A DNA stretch of 64,000 nt, taken from the NCBI GenBank assembly GCA_051747385.1, contig JBNJGB010000004.1:1-64000 (forward strand), in the 5' to 3' direction. Source of the stretch: JBNJGB01 sp051747385 (GTDB taxonomy: Bacteria > Myxococcota_A > UBA9042 > PHBI01 > JACKFB01). The translations under genes were made by a program, and so were the position numbers. Below, one piece after another: positions 1 to 7,247 of the stretch. The notes under the pieces are model-generated. The model was not told the origin of the DNA, did not search any database, and saw nothing but the letters and a program-made list of their open reading frames with translations. How positions within the stretch are numbered: the first letter of the stretch is position 1; each line of letters begins with the position of its first letter.

Positions 1-50
1 TCGACGGTCGAGGACGGCGGTCCCACTGGATCTTACCCGTGTTCTCCGTG

Positions 51-80
51 TCTTTGCGGCTTCGCGCCTTGGCGCGAGCC
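51..80. repeat. R4 repeat fragment (CGCGAAG-type palindromic repeat)
   Basis: The stretch reads TCTTTGCGGCTTCGCGCC and continues TTGGCGCGAGCC. Its wording matches the arms at 20923-20962, 21057-21082 and 39049-39105. It lies in the short space downstream of the leftward GT4 gene. Function is unknown; such Ser/Arg-codon-like palindromes are common intergenic repeats in GC-rich proteobacteria. Confidence 0.5.
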
Positions 81-158
81 CTTCCGAGCCGGGGAGATGT
101 GTCACATCGACTGGCGCGGCCGACCGTGCCCCGGTTTGCCCCTCCGGGGGTGTCCGGT

Positions 159-1271
159 TCAGGAGGCGGCCGCGCGCAGGACCTCCAGGTAGCGCCGGGC
201 GACGCCGTCCCAGCCCGGGTCGAGGGCTTCGAAGCGTCGGCGGGCGGCCCGGGCGAGGTCGCTCCGGGCCTCGGCGTCGTCCAGCAGGCCTCCGATCACC
301 ACGGCCCACGCGGCGCCGTCGTCGGCGGGGGCGTAGCGGGCGGCGTCTCCGAGAGGCTCGCGGGCGCAGGGGCGATCTGCGGCCACCACCGGGAGTCCGA
401 GGGCCATGGCCTCGTGGTAGGGGATCCCGAAGGACTCGAGCTTCGAGGGGATGACGGCCACGGTCGACCGGCGAAGCAGGGCCATGGTCTCGTCCGGGGG
501 CAGGGTGCCGCGGAAGTCGAACCGGTCGAGGACGCCCAGGAAGCCGGCCTCGTCCACGAGGTCGGGGACCTCCGCGGGCTCCACGGTCACCACGCACCGG
601 AGATCGGGGTGGCTGCGGCGGAGCGCCGCCATGGCGCCGGCCAGCACGCGGTGGTTCTTGTGCGGCCCGCCGGAGGAGACGTAGCAGAGGAACGGCCGCT
701 TGGCGATGGGAGGCTCGGGGGCGGCGGCCACGCGCCGCGCGGCGCCCTGGATGGCGCTGGGCACCACGTCGATGCGCTCGGGCGGGAAGGACCAGCGCTC
801 CGCGAAGGCGGCGCGCATGTGCTCGGACTGGACGGTGATCCGGTCCACCGACCGCAGCCCCGCCCGCAGGTAGGCCGCCATCAGGTCCATCTTCCGCGCG
901 AAGCCCCGGGGCGGTGCGAAGCCCCAGGCCTCCGGGGGGTAGGCGAGGTGCGCCTGCTGCACCATCAGCACGTGGGGCCGCCGGCAGCCCACCAGGCTGG
1001 TGTCGCCGACGGAGAAGAGGACGTCCGCGCCCCACCGGGCCACGCCGAGGCGCATGTGGAGGTTCTCGTCCAGCAGCTTTCGCGGCAGGCCGGGGCGCGT
1101 GGTCCGGAGCGTCACTCGCGGCGAGTCCCGGGCCACGCCGGGCCACTCCTCCGGGATCCAGGCGAGGAAGTCGTCCCCGGGCGCCGCGGCGACCAGCTCG
1201 CGCAGCAGGTTCTGCCCGACGACGGCGCTTCCGCGGCCCCGCAGGGTGCCCATGTGGAGCGCGATTCTCAC
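159..1271 (-). CDS. GT4-type glycosyltransferase
   Basis: This 370-residue protein should transfer a sugar from a nucleotide donor during surface-polysaccharide assembly in the cytoplasm. The second half has the GT-B/GT4 signature: a PHKNH segment near residue 205, then ESFGIPYHEAMALGLPVVAAD near residues 290-310, which contains the E-x7-E pair and the donor-binding loop. The first half opens with RIALHMGTLRGRGSAVVGQ, as in GT4 acceptor domains. The start is taken as GTG at 1271 because it overlaps the stop of the upstream phosphotransferase-like gene by 4 bases (GTGA), a typical translational coupling. It is the last gene of the leftward operon that starts at wzc. Donor and acceptor cannot be told from the sequence. 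Confidence 0.88.
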   Translation of the reverse strand: MRIALHMGTLRGRGSAVVGQNLLRELVAAAPGDDFLAWIPEEWPGVARDSPRVTLRTTRPGLPRKLLDENLHMRLGVARWGADVLFSVGDTSLVGCRRPHVLMVQQAHLAYPPEAWGFAPPRGFARKMDLMAAYLRAGLRSVDRITVQSEHMRAAFAERWSFPPERIDVVPSAIQGAARRVAAAPEPPIAKRPFLCYVSSGGPHKNHRVLAGAMAALRRSHPDLRCVVTVEPAEVPDLVDEAGFLGVLDRFDFRGTLPPDETMALLRRSTVAVIPSKLESFGIPYHEAMALGLPVVAADRPCAREPLGDAARYAPADDGAAWAVVIGGLLDDAEARSDLARAARRRFEALDPGWDGVARRYLEVLRAAAS

Positions 1272-2455
1272 GGCGCCTCCCCGAGCAGTCCCTCCAGACG
1301 GGGGCCGAGGCTCCGGAGCTCCGCGAGGTGCGCCCGGAGGTCCGGGACGTCCCGGTAGGGGCCCGTCAGGCCCTGGGCCAGGTGGAAGACCAGGTCCTCG
1401 AGGAGCAGCCAGGCCACGTGGAGCCGCCGCCAGGCCGGGTCCTCCGCCTCCGGGGGCAGGCCCTCCGGGACGTCGTCGCCCAGGACGAACGCCCGGAGGC
1501 GAGCCGAGCGCCCGGCGGCGAATCGGATCCCGAGGCCGAGCACCAGGACGTCGTACCAGCGCGTGCGCTCGCCGGCGTGCTCCCAGTCGAGGATCATCAC
1601 CGGGCCCCCGGAGCGCGGGACCAGCAGGTTCCCGGCCTGGAAGTCGCCGTGGGTGCGGGCCAGGCGGATCGTCCGGGTGCGGCTCGCCTCCACCGTCAGC
1701 CGGTCCAGCAGGGCCTCCACGTCCTCCATGTCCCGGCCGTAGCGGGCGCCCACCTCGGCGGCGAGGGCCCGGGCCAGCGCGTGCACGTCCGCGGCGTGCT
1801 CCGAGGCCGCGACCTGCCGGGTCGCGCTCCGGGTCCACCGGTCCAGGCGCCGGAGGGCCTCCCGGGTGCGCGCGGCCCGGTCGACCCCGGGCGGACAGCG
1901 CGGGACGGCCCAGCCGTCGACGAGGGGCTCCTCGAACCAGGCCCCGTCGCCGCCGTGGGCGACGATGGGCGGGAAGGGGCCGGCGGCTCCGTCGCCCCGG
2001 ACGGCGATCTCGTTCCGCATGGTGCCGGCGTCGAAGCCCTCCTTGAGGAGGACGCGGCTCCGACCGCTCCCGAAGTCGAAGATCCGGACCCGCTGGTTGC
2101 CCGGGACGACGACCAGATCGTGCGGCCGGGGCAGCGCGGGCCGGACCGTGAAGGCCGGTTGCGCCACCCGCCGGAGCACCGGCCGCGACGTGATGGCCGT
2201 CCCGACGATCCACTGCGGGATCGCCCGGCGCCGGAAGGGCGTGTGCCGGATGTTGTCCCGGAGCCAGCGGCGTCCGACCCGGCCCACGTCGGCCACCGCG
2301 AAGGCCCCCACGAGGGGCAGGTAGGACCACCGTTGACCGGGCTCGTCCGGCGCGCCGAGGCGCACGTCTCCGTGCTGCCGCGACCAGCCCCGCTGGAGGG
2401 TCGCGCGGAGCACCGTGTCGATGTCCTCCCGGCGGCGCATCTCGCGTACGTTCAC
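1268..2455 (-). CDS. Aminoglycoside-phosphotransferase-like kinase in polysaccharide locus
   Basis: The 395-residue protein has the APH/choline-kinase fold signature near residues 265-300: THGDFQAGNLL (catalytic Asp with the Brenner motif) followed by MILDWEHAGE (Mg-binding Asp). The APH family phosphorylates small hydroxylated molecules or sugars. Its place between a thymidylate-kinase-like gene and a glycosyltransferase suggests it phosphorylates a sugar or lipid-linked intermediate rather than an antibiotic; that role is inference. It starts 4 bases inside the upstream kinase gene (ATGA) and overlaps the GT4 gene by 4 bases at its end, so all three are probably co-translated. Confidence 0.82.
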   Translation of the reverse strand: MNVREMRRREDIDTVLRATLQRGWSRQHGDVRLGAPDEPGQRWSYLPLVGAFAVADVGRVGRRWLRDNIRHTPFRRRAIPQWIVGTAITSRPVLRRVAQPAFTVRPALPRPHDLVVVPGNQRVRIFDFGSGRSRVLLKEGFDAGTMRNEIAVRGDGAAGPFPPIVAHGGDGAWFEEPLVDGWAVPRCPPGVDRAARTREALRRLDRWTRSATRQVAASEHAADVHALARALAAEVGARYGRDMEDVEALLDRLTVEASRTRTIRLARTHGDFQAGNLLVPRSGGPVMILDWEHAGERTRWYDVLVLGLGIRFAAGRSARLRAFVLGDDVPEGLPPEAEDPAWRRLHVAWLLLEDLVFHLAQGLTGPYRDVPDLRAHLAELRSLGPRLEGLLGEAP

Positions 2456-3114
2456 GGCGCGGATCCCTCGTTCAGGCCGAGGGCGGCCAGCACCTCCCGG
2501 TGGACCTCCTCCGGGGGACGGGCCCCGTCGACGGCGTGGATGCGATCACCCTCCGCGAGCCGGAGGTAGGCGTCGTAGCGGCGGTCCCGGACATCGGGCG
2601 GGTCCGGGAAGGGCTCGTCCTTGATCGCCATCCGGCGCAGCATCTCGTCGTGGGGGACGGTGAGGAGCAGGTGGCGATCCGGCCGGGGGCAGACGCGCTC
2701 GATGAGCCGGTGGGCCGCGTCCAGCGGACCGGTCAGGTCCGGGAAGCGCAGGGTCAGGTCCAGCCGCGCGTCGTCGAGCCAGCGATCGCAGATGACGGTC
2801 CGGCCCGCCAGCAGGTGGCCGCGCAGCTTGACGGCGTACTGGAGCACCGTGTCGGACAGGGCGGCGGCCGCCCACGTACGCCGGACGCCGGGTCGCGCGA
2901 AGACCTCACGGCGGACCTCTACTCTGTCGGCCGTGGGCAGGGCGCCGGGTCGAAGGCGGCGCACGGCCGCTCGCAGCGCGTCCATCTCCCGGGAGTAGCC
3001 CGGGCGGAACCAGAACACGAGCGGGCGCCGGCCCCGGGCCTCCAGGGCGTGAGACAGCCGCTCGATCTGGGTGGACTTGCCCGCGCAGTCGATACCGGAC
3101 AGGGCGATCAGCAC
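2452..3114 (-). CDS. Thymidylate-kinase-like P-loop kinase
   Basis: The 220-residue protein begins MLIALSGIDCAGKSTQIERL, a Walker A of the dTMP kinase type (GxDxxGKST), and has a DRW motif near the middle (VICDRWLDDARLDL) and a lid-like Arg/Asp-rich end. Housekeeping dTMP kinase has a similar size, but the location inside a polysaccharide operon and the weakly conserved lid suggest a divergent paralogue acting on another phosphorylated substrate. The start is taken as GTG at 3114, overlapping the upstream membrane-protein gene by 7 bases; no ATG lies near. Similar TMPK-like genes often accompany sugar-polymer loci. Substrate unknown. Confidence 0.75.
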   Translation of the reverse strand: MLIALSGIDCAGKSTQIERLSHALEARGRRPLVFWFRPGYSREMDALRAAVRRLRPGALPTADRVEVRREVFARPGVRRTWAAAALSDTVLQYAVKLRGHLLAGRTVICDRWLDDARLDLTLRFPDLTGPLDAAHRLIERVCPRPDRHLLLTVPHDEMLRRMAIKDEPFPDPPDVRDRRYDAYLRLAEGDRIHAVDGARPPEEVHREVLAALGLNEGSAP

Positions 3115-4538
3115 GGCGTCACGGACCTCCCGGTGGCTGGGGGAGCGGCACGCGCGTGTGACCGGACGCCGGTGGCCGGGCCGGCGTCGCGCCGGCGCAT
3201 CTCGAGGAGCGTCAGGAGCCCCCCGGCCAGGAAGAGGAACTCCGGCCACGCCACGAGGGACGTGAACAGCATGGCGGCGCCCCCGGACACGAGGAACGCT
3301 ACGGTCATGTGATCCCGGCCGCGGAGGGCCCGGGCGACCCAGGTCGCCACGACGCCCAGGACGCCCAGGAGCCCCAACACGCCCAGGTCCCCGAAGAAGC
3401 GCATGATGTTCACCGCCGCCGTGGGCGTCCGCTCGAACATCAGCTCCTTGAGGGGCAGGTAGGGGATGGTCTCCAGGTCGGCGCCCCCCAGCCCGAAGCC
3501 CCAGATGGCGTGCCGGGGCGTGTCGGCGAAGGCGTCGAGGATGAACATGTCCTTCTGGCCCTCGACGTCGCTCTCCTCGCCCATGAGGCGCTCCGTGAAG
3601 CGCGCGTCGACGATGTGCTCCAGCATGTCCACGCCGCCGTAGAAGACCTGGAAGGCCACCAGGCTGGCCACGACGCCGACGACCAGCCGCACGACGGCGG
3701 TCTGGTGGCTCTGGTTCCAGTACAGGACGCCGAGCCCCGCCAGCGCCACGACCCCGATGAGGGCGGCGACCCACGCGGACGTGGAGTAGGTCAGGAACAG
3801 GCCGACCAGCGCCACCAGGGCGACCTTCCAGTAGCGCCTGTAGGTCGCCGGCCCCGCGAAAAGCGAGGCCGCCAGGGCCAGGGGTATGAGCACCGCGAGG
3901 CTCGCGCCCAGCATCTTGGGCTCGCCTCCCAGGCCGCCGAGGCGCACCACGTCCACGCCGCCGACGTCGAAGGCGATGTACCGCTGTCCCGTCAGCACGG
4001 TCCCGTGGCCCGTCGTGACCAGCAGGAGGATCCCGATGCCCACGCTGGCCAGGCAGCCGAAGACGAAGCCCGTGATCCCGGCCAGGGCGTCGTTCGCGTT
4101 CCGCGCCCGGAGCGGGATCACGAACAGGGCCATGGACATCATGACGAAGCTCCCGAACTGGACGGGCATCTTCCACGTGCTCTGCCCCGGGCCGAGGCCC
4201 ATGGCCTGCGCGAAGCGATAGCGCTCGAGCACCTGGTACTCGAGCACCATCCAGACCAGCGAGACGACCAGCGCGTAGCCCAGGAGCCACCCGAACGGCC
4301 GCGTCACGCCCCGCACCCGCGCCGGATTGCGCCGGAGCAGGAAGAGGCCCAGGGCCATCGGGCCGACGAGCTTGTGCCAGTCCAGGCCGATGCCCACCTG
4401 GAGGCGCGGGATGATGGTCGGCAGGAGCGCCCCGCAGAGGAACAGGAACCACCGCTCTCGCGTGAAGGCGGTCACCAGCAACGCGACGAACAGCGCCGCG
4501 AACAGGCCGGTCTCCAGCCAGCCGGGGATGACGATCAT
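3108..4538 (-). CDS. Multi-spanning O-antigen polymerase/ligase-like membrane protein (Wzy-like)
   Basis: The 476-residue protein is mostly hydrophobic, with about ten to twelve predicted membrane helices and a large polar loop (about residues 300-375, including FGLGGADLETIPYLPLKEL) that fits the periplasmic loop of Wzy/WaaL proteins. This family joins lipid-linked repeat units or transfers finished chains at the periplasmic face. It ends in a soluble Arg-rich tail. It follows a second Wzy_C-like gene by 49 bases in the same operon, so one may polymerise and the other ligate; which is which cannot be told from sequence. Confidence 0.75.
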   Translation of the reverse strand: MIVIPGWLETGLFAALFVALLVTAFTRERWFLFLCGALLPTIIPRLQVGIGLDWHKLVGPMALGLFLLRRNPARVRGVTRPFGWLLGYALVVSLVWMVLEYQVLERYRFAQAMGLGPGQSTWKMPVQFGSFVMMSMALFVIPLRARNANDALAGITGFVFGCLASVGIGILLLVTTGHGTVLTGQRYIAFDVGGVDVVRLGGLGGEPKMLGASLAVLIPLALAASLFAGPATYRRYWKVALVALVGLFLTYSTSAWVAALIGVVALAGLGVLYWNQSHQTAVVRLVVGVVASLVAFQVFYGGVDMLEHIVDARFTERLMGEESDVEGQKDMFILDAFADTPRHAIWGFGLGGADLETIPYLPLKELMFERTPTAAVNIMRFFGDLGVLGLLGVLGVVATWVARALRGRDHMTVAFLVSGGAAMLFTSLVAWPEFLFLAGGLLTLLEMRRRDAGPATGVRSHARAAPPATGRSVTPC

Positions 4539-4587
4539 GCGCCCCCCTCGGCTGCGGCGGCCGGGGACGCCCCTGCTTCACGTTCGC

Positions 4588-7212
4588 TCACCGTGTCCTC
4601 TCGCGCTCGTGTCCGGGCGGAGTCGAACCGCGTGGGGCGCGCGCCTCTTCCCCGTCCTCGACCTCGAGGAGCGGATTGGCCCATCGGCGGGCGTCCAGAT
4701 CCGGCTCCTCGCGGAGCAGCGCGGCCCGCTTGCGGGCGCGCCTCGCCGGACGCGAACGCCCGCCGGCCTCGAACAGCGCAGCGAGCCGCTCGTGATAGCC
4801 GGCCTGCCGCGGGCGAGCGCGGATGGCGGCCTGCGCCTCCCGGAGGGCCTCCTTCAGATCCCCGCGGGCCTCTGCGGCGCGGCTCGCGAGGTCGTGGACC
4901 CGGGCCCGTGCCCAGCGGTGATCCGGCGTGCCGGCCTCCCGGATGGCGTCGAGGATCCTCGCGAGCCGGTCGGGCCGCTCCATGCGCACGGCCGCGTAGC
5001 CCGCCTCGATGAGGGGGTGGAGGGCCCGCTCCGGCTCCTGTCGTGAGGCCTCCAGGAACATGTGATAGGCCTCCTGATGCTTGCCTTGCGCCGCGAAGTG
5101 GAGCCCGTCCAGGAAGTAGGCCGCGCGCTTCAGGTGTCGGGAACGCTCCGGACCGGCCTCGGCCCCCTCGGCCAGGGTGCGGGTGGCGAGCGCGGAGAGG
5201 TCCCCCCAGTGCTCCTCCGACCGCGCCCAGTAGCGGCCCAGCATCTCCCGGAGCTTCAGGGAGTCCGGGAAGCGCGCCACGGCCCACTCCAGCACCAGCG
5301 CGGCCGCGTCGGCGTTGCCCAGGGAGCGCATCCGGACCGCGGCCGACAGCGCCAGGTCGGGGTCGGCGCCCAGGTACGCCTCCAGGAAGTCGGGGTTGTC
5401 GAGGTGCCGCATGGCCTCGTCGTGGGCGCGCCGGTCGTAGGGATAGCCCTGACGCCACGTCAGCACCAGATCCGCCGCGCCTCCTCGGGCGTCCCCGCCT
5501 GCGACGCGGAGCCTGGCCCGCACGAGGAGGGCTTCCGGCCACCGCGGCGCCAGGTCGACCGCCCGGGTGGCCAGGGCGCGCGCCACGTCGTCGGAGCCGT
5601 CCTGCGCGGCCAGCAGCGCGCCCAGGGTGTGAAGCTGGAAGTCCTGCGGGTGGCGGAGGAGGGCGGCCGTCACGTCGTCGCGTGCCTCGCCGCGCTTCAG
5701 TGCCGCCCGCCACGCCTCGGCGCGTGCGTCCGGGGCATGGCGCCAGGCGTCCGCGGCCGTCAGTCCGACCGCTCCCACGAGGGCGATCGCGGCCAGCAGG
5801 CCCGCCCGATGGTGTGGACGGGAGGACCACACCCGGCGCGTCGAGTCCGTGTAGCGGCTGAGCCAGCCCGCCGCCACCGCCGCGGGGAGCCCGACGCCCG
5901 GGATCCAGATGGAGAAGTCGAACTGGTTCTGGAGTACGAGCGCCCCGAGGCCCACGGCGACGCCGATGGCCAGGGCGTCCCCGCGCCGGATCGCGACCAG
6001 GGCGCGCGACCCGCAGCCCACCACGAGCAGGCCGCCGGCGAGAAGCGCAATCGGCAGGCCCCACTCCGCCACGCCCTGGAGCACCAGGTTGTGGGCGTGG
6101 TGGGCGAAGCCCATCTGCCACGTCCGGACGTGCTCGGCGGCGGCCGCCGGGAACGCGCCGTGCCCGACCCCCAGCCAGGGATGGTCGCGGGCCACGTCGA
6201 GGGCGATGGCCCAGAAGGTCACGTGTCCGCGCTCCGTCGTGTGGCGCTCCCAGTCCGCGAGGGTCGCCAGCTCGGCCAGCCACCGGTCGGAGCCGATGAG
6301 CAGCAGGCCCAGGGTCGCCGGGACCCCGACCAGCAGCAGGAGCCGTGCGGTGGCCATCCGGCCGCGGAGCCACCGCGGGCGCTCGGCGACGGGCCAGGTC
6401 CGGAGGTGGAGCAGGCCGATGATCAGGCAGCCGAAGGCCCACGCCACGGCGTTGGCGCGCGACATCGTGGCCAGGACGCCCACGGACAGGGCCAGGAACG
6501 CCGCCATGGGCAGGGGCGCGCGGGACGGCTCGTAGGCGACCAGATCTCCCCAGATGCCCAGGGCCACGCACGCGCCCAGGACGAGCAGCGCGCCGGCGTG
6601 GTTGGGGTTCACGAACGACGTCATGAGGAGCTGCTCCCCCACGTACGCCGTCGGGCGATACAGGCCGAAGATCGTCGTGGCGCCGAGGAGGGCCTGGATC
6701 AGGCCCACCGCGAGGACGAACAGCCCGATGACGACGATGGCCTGCAGCAGGCGCCGGCGCTGGCGGGCGCCCCGCAGGTTGGCCACCGTGAGATAGGCGA
6801 GGGTCGGCGCCAGCAGCGTGAGCCACGCCGCCGCCGTCAAGGGACCGTCGTGGGAGATCGGGGCGGAGGACGGCGGGTCCACGCCCAGCGCTCGGGCCGT
6901 CGCGAGCTGGGCCTCCCAGGACTCCGGGGCCACGACGGCGATCACCGAGGCCGGCAGCGGGATCCACTGCAGGAGCGTCCACCCGAGCAGGAGCAGCAGG
7001 GCCCCGCCGATGGCGCCCACCTGCAGCCGCTCGCCGCGCATGGCCAGGTGCGCGGCGTTCCAGAGGAAGGCCACGAGCAGGAGGACCACCAGGGCGAGCC
7101 TGGCGGACAGGTGTACCGACCCGATCGCCAGGGGCGCCCCGAGCGTGGCCACCAGGATCAAGGCCGCCGGTCCCGACAGCTCTCGGAGTGCGCCTGGCAG
7201 GGCGCGGGCCAT
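4588..7212 (-). CDS. O-antigen ligase-domain protein with C-terminal TPR region
   Basis: This 874-residue protein has about twelve membrane helices in its first 450 residues, with the Wzy_C hallmark loop near residues 340-360 (WAIALDVARDHPWLGVGHGAF) followed by HHAHNLVLQGVAEWG. The second half is soluble and made of TPR-like helical pairs (for example KHQEAYHMFLEASRQEPERA), which is common in Wzy/WaaL proteins of deltaproteobacteria. A ribosome-binding site GGGGAGG sits 7 bases before the ATG. It lies 35 bases after wzc in the leftward operon. Expected role is polymerisation or ligation of lipid-linked glycan at the periplasmic face; the TPR half probably binds partners or controls chain handling. 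Confidence 0.83.
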   Translation of the reverse strand: MARALPGALRELSGPAALILVATLGAPLAIGSVHLSARLALVVLLLVAFLWNAAHLAMRGERLQVGAIGGALLLLLGWTLLQWIPLPASVIAVVAPESWEAQLATARALGVDPPSSAPISHDGPLTAAAWLTLLAPTLAYLTVANLRGARQRRRLLQAIVVIGLFVLAVGLIQALLGATTIFGLYRPTAYVGEQLLMTSFVNPNHAGALLVLGACVALGIWGDLVAYEPSRAPLPMAAFLALSVGVLATMSRANAVAWAFGCLIIGLLHLRTWPVAERPRWLRGRMATARLLLLVGVPATLGLLLIGSDRWLAELATLADWERHTTERGHVTFWAIALDVARDHPWLGVGHGAFPAAAAEHVRTWQMGFAHHAHNLVLQGVAEWGLPIALLAGGLLVVGCGSRALVAIRRGDALAIGVAVGLGALVLQNQFDFSIWIPGVGLPAAVAAGWLSRYTDSTRRVWSSRPHHRAGLLAAIALVGAVGLTAADAWRHAPDARAEAWRAALKRGEARDDVTAALLRHPQDFQLHTLGALLAAQDGSDDVARALATRAVDLAPRWPEALLVRARLRVAGGDARGGAADLVLTWRQGYPYDRRAHDEAMRHLDNPDFLEAYLGADPDLALSAAVRMRSLGNADAAALVLEWAVARFPDSLKLREMLGRYWARSEEHWGDLSALATRTLAEGAEAGPERSRHLKRAAYFLDGLHFAAQGKHQEAYHMFLEASRQEPERALHPLIEAGYAAVRMERPDRLARILDAIREAGTPDHRWARARVHDLASRAAEARGDLKEALREAQAAIRARPRQAGYHERLAALFEAGGRSRPARRARKRAALLREEPDLDARRWANPLLEVEDGEEARAPRGSTPPGHERERTR

Positions 7213-7247
7213 GGCTCAGCCTCCCCGGCTCGCAGTGCGCCGCTCCG

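Noticed and set aside
159..2330. A 723-codon minus-strand open frame covering the GT4 and kinase genes
   Set aside because: Only its last 370 codons are real (the GT4 gene from GTG 1271); the earlier part is out of frame with the APH-like gene and low-complexity.
1268..2455. Antibiotic resistance by the aminoglycoside-phosphotransferase-like gene
   Set aside because: Only the general kinase fold is seen, and the operon is for polysaccharide; resistance is not supported.
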